A DNA stretch of 64,000 nt from Fidelibacterota bacterium (GTDB lineage: Bacteria; Fidelibacterota; UBA2242; JAFGTP01), in the NCBI GenBank assembly GCA_016934035.1, contig JAFGTP010000004.1, positions 1-64,000 on the forward strand, written 5' to 3'. A program made the translations under genes and the position numbers. Below the pieces are notes generated by a model. It saw only the letters and a list, made by a program, of their open reading frames with translations. It did no database searches and was not told the DNA's origin. Of this stretch, positions 49,678 through 57,093 are shown in pieces (the stretch's first letter is position 1; each line of letters begins with the position of its first letter).

Positions 49678-52200
49678 TTATCGCCAGAGAAATTCACCTT
49701 TTTCCACAGACCAGTCATTGCCAAAAAAGCCAGTGGCTTCAATACCAGAATTTTCCATCTCAAATCGAGTTTCATTGAACAACACAAAATCCGGAGAATT
49801 GGTAAAAGGATACATAAAATCACGCAATTGGGTAAGTTTCATCCCTTTTTTTCCGGTACCGCCCACAACAGCCACGAGGTTATTTTCACTGTCTGGTTTC
49901 GGATACACAAAAAAACAGGCCAGACTTTCAGATTGGATTTCTTTATCCCCCACTTTGACAGAACCATTTTTCAATTGAACGGGAGAATGGGCCAATAATT
50001 TTTCCCAGGCTGAATTGGTGGATGCATTGCCAAATAAAATAATACTTCTGTCACGATATTTTTCTGCAACATATTCTGTGTCCGGCACGATATCCATGGC
50101 GCCGTTGCCCTGCATCCAGAAAGTTTCGGCGTCAAAGCGTGCCTTATTATAATTCAACTGATCTTCCGTATCATCTCCCAGGGTACCATATACAAAAACA
50201 AATCTGTGATTATAAGCATCTTTTAGGGTACCATAACGATGCGGCCCTTTTAGTTCACAGTCAGGTTTCGCGACCTGTGCCCATTTACCATCATCTCTGG
50301 CAAACCAAACCTGCTTCTCTGCCGGATATGCAACTTTGGAAAAAATCTGTCCATCGATTTCAAAAGCCACAGAATCCTGGGACAAATGTCCTAATTTGAA
50401 AGACAACCGCGCCACATTCTCAGTCATACCCTGGAAACTGCGTGAGCCGGGGTTCCAACGAAATTTGGCTTTACTCAATTCCAGTTGCTTATCCTGGGCT
50501 TCAATTCCCAACCATTTGTTCCAGGCGGAAACGGCCGGGTTTGCAGTGGTAAACTGGATATCTCTGACAACTTCATCAGCCGGGATGATACATTTTGAAA
50601 AATAATCAAACAATTCGGGCCAGTCTACACAGTCCGTTCCGGGTTCGTCAGAATGGTCCCACCAGTGACCGGCACCGGGTTCTTCATGGTATTTGTAATT
50701 AATCCCATGGGCTTTTAATGTATCGATCATCTGATGTGCCTGGTCAGCTTTGACCACATCATCATCAGCACCATGGATGATGTAAATTCCTTTATCAGCA
50801 ATATTGTCAACAAGACCGTAAGTGTCTGTCGGCCTGGAAGAACGCCGCATCATTTTCCACAATTCATCTGTATGGCTCTGCATTCTGTGACTGACGTAGG
50901 TCCAGTAACTGATCCATCCGGCGCTAGGCCCGATCGTAGCCCATTTATCCGGATAGGTAACTCCCAGATACCAGGTTCCGTGCCCGCCCATGGAGTGGCC
51001 GGTGAGATAAATTTTTTCATCATCAATTTTGTAATTTTTTTTCGCTTCTGCCAGGACTTCAATAGCATCAATTCTTCCCCAGTCCTCCCAATCATATCCG
51101 TATGGACGACGGTTGGTGGGAGAGACAATATAGGCCCAATCCTTACCGGCATAGCTGCCAGCCTGATTAATGGCTTCAACCGAAGCTCCATGAACAGAGA
51201 GAACCAGGGCTTTTTCTTTGCCATCATCTTTTTGGGCCGGATTGACTGCATAATATTGCAAACTGCCATCAATCTGACTAAAAAAAGTCCGTTTATGGGT
51301 CTCTTTAGGATTTTTGACATTGAATTTGACTTCTGCCTGATCCAGTAAAATATCACCTGATGTTAATGTTAACTGTACTGTCAAATCTCCTTTAACCATT
51401 AGAGCCGGTCCTTCAATTTTAAAAGGAACTTTTCGGGCAGTCATCGGTGGAATGGCCGGTATCATGACAATGGTTGGCTTCAGTTTTTCATGGCAGGATT
51501 CTATTTTTAAACCAGATAAGGGTTCACCGGTACCATTCATGACGAGGACTGCACCGTAATGGCTCACTGGTTCTTCGATGAGAATGTCGGGCAGAGTTGG
51601 GTCGTTCACATTAAATTTTGCAATCTCATTCATGGGATGAAATTTCACTTTTAACCGGCCCCGATTGACATTGAAAAACAAATGGTTAGTGCCTTTTTTC
51701 AATATCACCGGTAATTTACCGTAATTATATTGAGGGGCCCAGGGTTCCTGGGTATCAGTATTCTGATAGGGATTTCCTATTCTCGGCTCACCATTGACAT
51801 AAGTCATGCGATTACCCATGGTTTCCAATAAGACCACCTGTTCCGATGGAGAATTAACTGAAAAATAGACATAGGTCCCACGCAGGTTCCGGCCACTAAA
51901 CCATCCGGTAGAATCAGGTTCAATTGCCTTCCAGACAGCACCAATGGTATCGGATATTTTCCAAAATTCCTCTGCGACAGGTTCACGCCATGCACCGCTG
52001 ACCATCATTTTTTCAATCAGGTCGATTCGGTTCCATCGGTTTTTGTATTCCAGCACCAGCATTGTATTTATTTGCGGTTCACTGAAAGAAGGCGGATTAT
52101 TCACAAAGGTGTCAGGTCTCTCATCAACAACAGCCTGATGCACACAACTTGTCGACATAAATAAGGCACAAAGACCTATGAATATTAATGTTTTTTTCAT
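49678..52200 (-). CDS. Large alpha/beta-hydrolase (feruloyl/acetyl-esterase-like) lipoprotein
   Basis: The ATG at 52200 (840 residues) is preferred because GGAGTGATAAT precedes it and a lipoprotein signal (FMSTSC) follows. The frame extends 28 codons upstream without signs of use. The N-terminal ~330 residues are a beta-sandwich-like region. The hydrolase core has the nucleophile Ser403 in YLTGHSMGGHGTWYLG, an aspartate region IIHGADDDVV and catalytic His512 in PGAGHWWDHS. The remaining ~330 residues are a C-terminal extension of unknown fold. This resembles PHB-depolymerase/feruloyl-esterase-type enzymes that remove acyl groups from polysaccharides. It is divergent from a six-hairpin glycosidase. 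Substrate is inferred, not shown. Confidence 0.82.
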   Translation of the reverse strand: MKKTLIFIGLCALFMSTSCVHQAVVDERPDTFVNNPPSFSEPQINTMLVLEYKNRWNRIDLIEKMMVSGAWREPVAEEFWKISDTIGAVWKAIEPDSTGWFSGRNLRGTYVYFSVNSPSEQVVLLETMGNRMTYVNGEPRIGNPYQNTDTQEPWAPQYNYGKLPVILKKGTNHLFFNVNRGRLKVKFHPMNEIAKFNVNDPTLPDILIEEPVSHYGAVLVMNGTGEPLSGLKIESCHEKLKPTIVMIPAIPPMTARKVPFKIEGPALMVKGDLTVQLTLTSGDILLDQAEVKFNVKNPKETHKRTFFSQIDGSLQYYAVNPAQKDDGKEKALVLSVHGASVEAINQAGSYAGKDWAYIVSPTNRRPYGYDWEDWGRIDAIEVLAEAKKNYKIDDEKIYLTGHSMGGHGTWYLGVTYPDKWATIGPSAGWISYWTYVSHRMQSHTDELWKMMRRSSRPTDTYGLVDNIADKGIYIIHGADDDVVKADQAHQMIDTLKAHGINYKYHEEPGAGHWWDHSDEPGTDCVDWPELFDYFSKCIIPADEVVRDIQFTTANPAVSAWNKWLGIEAQDKQLELSKAKFRWNPGSRSFQGMTENVARLSFKLGHLSQDSVAFEIDGQIFSKVAYPAEKQVWFARDDGKWAQVAKPDCELKGPHRYGTLKDAYNHRFVFVYGTLGDDTEDQLNYNKARFDAETFWMQGNGAMDIVPDTEYVAEKYRDRSIILFGNASTNSAWEKLLAHSPVQLKNGSVKVGDKEIQSESLACFFVYPKPDSENNLVAVVGGTGKKGMKLTQLRDFMYPFTNSPDFVLFNETRFEMENSGIEATGFFGNDWSVEKGEFLWR

Positions 52201-52414
52201 ATTATCACTCCAATCATTTGTTGATATACGACAGGGAATATAAGTGGTTTGGTGACACAATTTCAAGTAAGTTTTTTTTAGCAATTAACTATTTAGATTA
52301 AAAAACCTCTACTGAAACATCGATGAATTATATGACGACGACAAAAAATCTGGATTTTATTATTTTTTTTGAGAATTGCCAACATACAACCCTCATTAAA
52401 AGGAAAAACCATTG

Positions 52415-53947
52415 ATGAAATATTTAATCCTTATTCTCACGTGTTTGCTTTTGGTTGCTTGTTCCGGCAGGCAGGAGGCAACCCTCTACCCACCAACTTT
52501 AACTATCAACGGGTCCAACAATCATGAATTTGCCAGGGCCTATCGCATCGCAATCGGAGACTTAACGACAAATATTCAAAAGTACCAGGCCGGATTGCTG
52601 AACCAGCCAAAACCCTGCATCCTGGCAGGATTGGTTTACGATACACCTTGGACACGCGATGCCTCCATCAACACCTGGAACGCAGCCGGACTCCTGTTTC
52701 CATCAGCAGCCAAACATACACTGCTGGCCCAGGTCACAACCGATGAATCCGGACAAAACATTATTGACGGCCAGTACTGGGACAAAATTGTTTGGGGAAT
52801 CGGCGCATGGAATTATTACCTTTACAACCATGACAGACCCTTCCTGAAATTCTCCCACAACGTCATCAAAAATACCCTTGAAATACTGGAAACCACAGAA
52901 TTAGACAAAACCCTTCAGCTCTTTCGCGGGCCCGCAGTATATGGCGATGGTGTGGCAGCCTATCCCTTATATTACACTTCTGCGGCTGATCCTGAAAAGG
53001 AGGCCTCCTACTCCGCTATCCTGGATTGGATAGATAACAATCCCGATAAACTGGCAATAATAGGAAAAGGCCTGCCTATGATGACCTTGTCCACCAATTG
53101 CGTTTATGCTGAAGTCTATAAAATTATGCATGAAATTGAAGAAGTTCTGAGCCTTTCCAAACAAACGGATTGGTTACAAAAGTCCAATAGCCTGCAACAA
53201 TCCATCAAAAAAAATTTTTGGAATGAAGAGAGAAAATCTTTCAATTATTTGATTGACCCTCAAGGCCATTGTGATTACCAGGAAGGAATGGGATTGGCCT
53301 ATGCAATTCTTTTTGATATTGCTGATTCAGATCAGAAATCCAAAATCTTTCAGAATATTCATCTGGAACCAGCCGGAATTCCATGTGTCTATCCCTCATT
53401 CCCCCGATATAAAAAAACGAAAGATGCCTACGGACGTCACAGTGGAACCGTCTGGCCTCATATTCAGGGATTTTGGGCCGATGCCTGCATAAAAAATGAC
53501 AATATCGATGGCTTTTTGCATGAATTTCGAAACCTGGCCAAACATGCGGTACGGGACAACCAGTTTGTGGAAATTTATCATCCTGTAACCGGTTTGCCAT
53601 ACGGCGGTCTTCAAGAGCCCTGGTTGGACCAAGAAACAATATGGTTTTGTGCAGAAAGACAAACTTGGAGTGCAACGGCTTATCTGCGCATGATTTTACT
53701 CAATATCATTGGCATGGAATTTAAAGTTGATGGCATCGAATTCCATCCCTTTTTACCTGAGGAATTCAGCAGGCTGGAATTTGGCGATTTGCATTATGGC
53801 GACCAGGTCATTAATATTCAAATTTCCGGCAAAGGTAACCATCTTGAATCCTTTCAAGTCAATGGTATGGAACAGAAGAATTTCCTTCCCTATTCGAAAA
53901 GAGGTCAGAACATGATAGAAATGATAGTGAGTGAAAAATATGAATAA
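52415..53947 (+). CDS. Six-hairpin glycosidase-like lipoprotein
   Basis: The ATG at 52415 gives 510 residues with a lipobox (LLLVAC). AAGGA lies 11 nt before it; a TTG three bases upstream is possible. The body is an (alpha/alpha)6 barrel-like protein: GLVYDTPWTRDASINTWNA near residue 75 and DAYGRHSGTVWPHIQGFWADA, with the Asp and Glu pairs usual for GH63/GH78-like catalysts. The C-terminus has a small beta-rich domain with a VDGIEFHPFLPEEF segment. Exact GH family is not assignable by eye. It is divergent from the esterase and its stop overlaps the next gene by 8 nt. Confidence 0.8.
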   Translation: MKYLILILTCLLLVACSGRQEATLYPPTLTINGSNNHEFARAYRIAIGDLTTNIQKYQAGLLNQPKPCILAGLVYDTPWTRDASINTWNAAGLLFPSAAKHTLLAQVTTDESGQNIIDGQYWDKIVWGIGAWNYYLYNHDRPFLKFSHNVIKNTLEILETTELDKTLQLFRGPAVYGDGVAAYPLYYTSAADPEKEASYSAILDWIDNNPDKLAIIGKGLPMMTLSTNCVYAEVYKIMHEIEEVLSLSKQTDWLQKSNSLQQSIKKNFWNEERKSFNYLIDPQGHCDYQEGMGLAYAILFDIADSDQKSKIFQNIHLEPAGIPCVYPSFPRYKKTKDAYGRHSGTVWPHIQGFWADACIKNDNIDGFLHEFRNLAKHAVRDNQFVEIYHPVTGLPYGGLQEPWLDQETIWFCAERQTWSATAYLRMILLNIIGMEFKVDGIEFHPFLPEEFSRLEFGDLHYGDQVINIQISGKGNHLESFQVNGMEQKNFLPYSKRGQNMIEMIVSEKYE

Positions 53948-54512
53948 TAATTATCATGAAAGGAAAATTTTCAGGGAAATCCATGAACCGGGTGCCAATT
54001 TTTCTAACCGGGAATTCGAACAATGTAAATTTGAAAACTGTGATCTTTCAGATGTGAATTTTTCCCATAGCAAATTAACAGATTGTACTTTTGTAAATTG
54101 CAATCTATCTATGATAAAGTTGCAGAATGCAGCGTTAAAAACCGTGGATTTCAAGCAATGCAAACTATCCGGAGTGGATTTCAGTGAGTGTCATGATTTC
54201 ATATTCGAAGTAGGCTTCAGTAACACGATTTTAGACTTTTCCACTTTCACAAAATTGGATATGAAATACACAAAATTTCGTGATTGCCATATTCATGACG
54301 CCAATTTTACACGATGCAATCTGGAGTCAGCCATATTTAAAAATTGCGATCTAAAAGGGGCAACTTTTGAGCATACCAATTTGGTGAAATGTCATCTGTC
54401 AACTTCTTATAATTTTATGATCAATCCCAATAATAATAATGTGTGGAAAGCCGTATTCTCGATATCAGGATTGCCGGGATTATTGTTGCAGTATGGAATT
54501 ATTGTGGAATAA
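53940..54512 (+). CDS. Pentapeptide-repeat protein
   Basis: This 190-residue protein is built almost wholly of pentapeptide repeats A(D/N)LxX, for example CKFENCDLSDVNF and FTRCNLESAIFKNCDLKGATF, which form a right-handed quadrilateral beta helix. The ending (a GLPGLLLQYGI segment) resembles the C-terminus of Qnr/MfpA-like proteins that mimic DNA and guard gyrase, but the evidence is weak. It overlaps the glycosidase gene by 8 nt, so translation may be coupled. A GTG nine bases upstream is another possible start. Role unknown. Confidence 0.85.
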   Translation: MNNNYHERKIFREIHEPGANFSNREFEQCKFENCDLSDVNFSHSKLTDCTFVNCNLSMIKLQNAALKTVDFKQCKLSGVDFSECHDFIFEVGFSNTILDFSTFTKLDMKYTKFRDCHIHDANFTRCNLESAIFKNCDLKGATFEHTNLVKCHLSTSYNFMINPNNNNVWKAVFSISGLPGLLLQYGIIVE

Positions 54513-54515
54513 AAT

Positions 54516-55088
54516 TTATAGTTTGGCATTAAGTCTTTCAATTTTCTTTTTTAAATAAAAATTGATTTCAGAGTGTTTTTTTGTGTTTGGCTTTACTATT
54601 TTTCCAATAATTTTATACCCGCCATAATGCAATATTTCTTTTAGAGCCCGAATAGCGCCTCTGCTTTCAGCCAAAATAAAATTGAAAGGCCAGGGTGTTG
54701 TACAGGCGGTAACAATTATGGCTTTTTTCCCTTTTTGCCTTGGAATAGGGAAGCCATTTTTATTTTCCCCCATCAATATGAAAACATTTCGGTCCAAAAG
54801 GACTTTAAGTGGCCCCGACATATTTCCCCAATAAGTTGGTGTTCCGATAATCAATACATCTGCTTGCCTGATTTTTTCGCCAATAACATGAGCATCATCC
54901 TCTGGCAGAACACAATGACCGGATTGTCGACAGGCCATACAACCGCGACAAAATTGCATATTTAAATCACATACTCTAATCACTTCAATTTCATAGTTAT
55001 CATTAACCAACGAAATTAATGTCTCTAAAAGTCTGCTGATAGTACCAGATTTTCGGGGACTACCATTTAATACGATTAATTTTTTCAT
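54516..55088 (-). CDS. Flavodoxin-fold NAD(P)H-dependent oxidoreductase
   Basis: This 190-residue flavoprotein has the FMN-binding NGSPRKSGTIS loop and a DVLIIGTPTYWGNMSGPLKVLLDRN motif. A cysteine cluster CRGCMACRQSGHC follows the first beta-alpha units, as in iron-sulfur flavoproteins and some azo/quinone reductases. It is cytoplasmic. It ends the TetR-controlled operon (9-nt gap to the neighbouring gene) and is convergent with the pentapeptide-repeat gene. Likely an FMN/NAD(P)H redox enzyme; substrate unknown. Confidence 0.85.
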   Translation of the reverse strand: MKKLIVLNGSPRKSGTISRLLETLISLVNDNYEIEVIRVCDLNMQFCRGCMACRQSGHCVLPEDDAHVIGEKIRQADVLIIGTPTYWGNMSGPLKVLLDRNVFILMGENKNGFPIPRQKGKKAIIVTACTTPWPFNFILAESRGAIRALKEILHYGGYKIIGKIVKPNTKKHSEINFYLKKKIERLNAKL

Positions 55089-55097
55089 AAATATTCT

Positions 55098-55601
55098 TTA
55101 AAAATTGATACAATAGCCAACACTCAAATTGATTGGCGAAAGAACTAATTTTTCAATGCTGATAGCAGTAAAGTATTGATTATGATAACTTTCTATATAA
55201 TATTTCTTACCTGATTGGTATCCAATCTCAATAAATAATTGGTGCTCGTTGGTAATATTATAATTGAAACCAAAATCAGAACCCCAAAATATCAAATTTT
55301 GATGATATTGAGCATTATTGGCAATATAAATTCCAGAATGAATTTGGCTATAGAATCCAAAATTTTTTCTATTCCTTAACTGCATTTTTGCACTTGCATT
55401 GATAAAAATATCATTAAAGCCGGTATCAATATCCTGATTGCTCACACCAATTTTAATTTTCGGTTTGATGGGAAAATTAAAGTTATTGTATTGATATCCA
55501 ACAGCGAATTTGTTAGGAGATAATTCTACTGAAAGTTGGTTTTGAGCCATACAATCTAAAAATGGCACAAGACATAAAATTAAAAAGTAAATATAGCGCA
55601 T
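55098..55601 (-). CDS. Small putative outer-membrane beta-barrel protein
   Basis: This 167-residue protein begins with a signal peptide (cleavage near CMAQ). The body alternates strands rich in aromatic and asparagine residues (for example FWGSDFGFNYNIT) and ends in VGYCINF with a terminal Phe, as in outer-membrane barrels. No known family is recognised. The start lies 2 nt after the DUF2271-like gene's stop, with GTGGAG as RBS. Probably the outer-membrane partner of the neighbouring lipoprotein. Function unknown. Confidence 0.6.
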   Translation of the reverse strand: MRYIYFLILCLVPFLDCMAQNQLSVELSPNKFAVGYQYNNFNFPIKPKIKIGVSNQDIDTGFNDIFINASAKMQLRNRKNFGFYSQIHSGIYIANNAQYHQNLIFWGSDFGFNYNITNEHQLFIEIGYQSGKKYYIESYHNQYFTAISIEKLVLSPINLSVGYCINF

Positions 55602-55603
55602 AA

Positions 55604-56320
55604 TTACTCCACAACTTCAACTTTGATAGATTCTATGATCTCTTTTGCTGAGGTTAATTTTTCAAAGTCATTATACAGGTCACCGGTACTGCCATCGGCA
55701 CTACTTCGTCCTATTAATTCTAATTGATAAACTGAATTTTGGTAATCAATTGTATCTGAATAAACTATTGCAGGTTGTCCACTTCCTCCTTTACCTCCAG
55801 AATAATTTGCATTCCCTTTTTTTGCCTTTTCAGGAAAATAGTCATTCCAATCCGTTGAATGGTTGAATTCTGCTTTTATAACAACTGGTTCATCAACCTT
55901 TTCAAAATCCAATTGAATTGTTTTGTTGGTTTTGGGAGTCGCACCAGTAATACAGTCGGTAAAAGGATTTTCTTTTGTCGGTAAATATAGACCATCAGTG
56001 TATTTTACACCTCGCTGAAAGCACCAGTGAGGTAAAGCTTCTTGACGACGATTATCGCCGTTTGCTAACCATGATTCATTTGCAATTTTGGAGGTTACAT
56101 AAATTGTTGAAAGATAGTTACCTAAAGTGTCCTCAAGCCAAATTGCAAATTGGGGTGGATTTTCCTTTTTAATGCCAAAAAGTATTGGAAATTCATGTAA
56201 CCAATGCGCACCCGTTTTTATTTCTATTTTTAAATTATTATTGGTATAAGATAAACTCGGATTACTACAAGCACCAATACCAATAAAAGATAATAAGAAA
56301 CATAAAATTTTAATATGCAT
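55604..56320 (-). CDS. DUF2271-like lipoprotein, paralogue B
   Basis: This 238-residue lipoprotein has a lipobox (IGIGAC) and RBS AAGGAGAAAAATT. The core (PPQFAIWLEDTLGNYLSTIYVT) and the blocks ALPHWCFQR, DCITGATPK, STDWNDYF and QPAIVYSD match paralogue A at 48577. It is the second gene of the TetR-led operon (11 nt after TetR). The two paralogues have different partners: a TonB receptor there, a flavodoxin-fold enzyme and a small barrel here. Function is unknown; a periplasmic or surface redox or cofactor-binding role is inferred from family context. Confidence 0.75.
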   Translation of the reverse strand: MHIKILCFLLSFIGIGACSNPSLSYTNNNLKIEIKTGAHWLHEFPILFGIKKENPPQFAIWLEDTLGNYLSTIYVTSKIANESWLANGDNRRQEALPHWCFQRGVKYTDGLYLPTKENPFTDCITGATPKTNKTIQLDFEKVDEPVVIKAEFNHSTDWNDYFPEKAKKGNANYSGGKGGSGQPAIVYSDTIDYQNSVYQLELIGRSSADGSTGDLYNDFEKLTSAKEIIESIKVEVVE

Positions 56321-56331
56321 AATTTTTCTCC

Positions 56332-56943
56332 TTAATTTTTAAAAATTACCTCTGCTATTGTTTTTATTAATAAATGAATAGTGTCTTCAAGTCGTTGCCA
56401 ACCGGACTCATGGTTATATTTTAATCCGGCAAATTGGTCAACATGCCGAGATCTTAACACTTGATAAATTATTCCACCGATGAGAATGTTATTTAAAGAT
56501 GGAATATCAATATTAGTATTTTTAATGGCACAATTCAGTTTTTCAAACAACTCTGTACTCAGTTGTTCTCTTATTTCAGCAATTTTTATAGTAATACTAT
56601 TTTTTTCCAGTAATTCCCAAAGGAGTATTTCCTGATATTTTTTATTGGCACGTAAATCTCGAAGTTCTTTAATGTAAAAATCGGTAGTCGATTTTATAAA
56701 AGATTCTTTGCCGACTATATCTACCGCTTTGAATTCTTCAATCAGGCGTTTAACCAAATCCTCTTGCATAACATATTCATTCAGCAAGTTATCCAATCCA
56801 CCGAAATATCGATAAATTAATACTTTATCAACGCCTGCTTTTTTAGCAATTGCATTAATTCCAATTTTATCAAATCCATCTTTTTCAATGATTTTTCCAA
56901 CAGCATTGATAATTTTTTGTTTTGTTTCTTCTTTATCTCTCAT
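56332..56943 (-). CDS. TetR-family transcriptional regulator
   Basis: The ATG at 56943 (203 residues) is chosen because AAAGGATACAA precedes it; a longer TTG frame from 56982 would run through the operator palindromes and is rejected. The N-terminal helix-turn-helix is typical (DGFDKIGINAIAKKAGVDKVLIYRYFGG). The C-terminal ligand-binding half is divergent. It heads an operon with the DUF2271-like lipoprotein, the small barrel and the flavodoxin-fold enzyme, and probably represses its own promoter via the palindromes at 56965-57003. The ligand is unknown. Confidence 0.93.
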   Translation of the reverse strand: MRDKEETKQKIINAVGKIIEKDGFDKIGINAIAKKAGVDKVLIYRYFGGLDNLLNEYVMQEDLVKRLIEEFKAVDIVGKESFIKSTTDFYIKELRDLRANKKYQEILLWELLEKNSITIKIAEIREQLSTELFEKLNCAIKNTNIDIPSLNNILIGGIIYQVLRSRHVDQFAGLKYNHESGWQRLEDTIHLLIKTIAEVIFKN

Positions 56944-56964
56944 TTGTATCCTTTCTATCTCTCT

Positions 56965-57003
56965 GTCACTAAGTAGTGACAATTTATGTCACCAATTAGT
57001 GAT
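56965..57003. promoter_or_regulatory. Two TetR-type operator palindromes
   Basis: A perfect GTCACTAAGTAGTGAC (56965-56980) and an imperfect GTCACCAATTAGTGAT (56988-57003) have centres 23 bp apart. They sit over the start region and the promoter spacer of the tetR gene (see 56981-57009). Autoregulation is inferred from position. Confidence 0.7.
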
Positions 57004-57009
57004 ATGCAA
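56981..57009 (-). promoter_or_regulatory. Promoter of the TetR operon
   Basis: On the minus strand TTGCAT, a 17-nt spacer and TAAATT precede the tetR start by about 40 nt. The imperfect palindrome fills the spacer and the perfect one covers the start of transcription, a geometry expected for repression. Confidence 0.6.
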
Positions 57010-57041
57010 GTAGAAAATTTTTTTATGAAAAGAATGAAAAT

Positions 57042-57071
57042 AAAAAAGCCTTCCCATATTTGGAAGGCTTT
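57042..57071 (-). terminator. Intrinsic terminator of the transketolase gene
   Basis: AAAGCCTTCC and GGAAGGCTTT form a perfect 10-bp stem with a 7-nt loop. The minus-strand continuation is TTTTATTTTC. It lies about 22 nt past the stop. Confidence 0.9.
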
Positions 57072-57093
57072 GAATAGGATATCAATATTTAGT

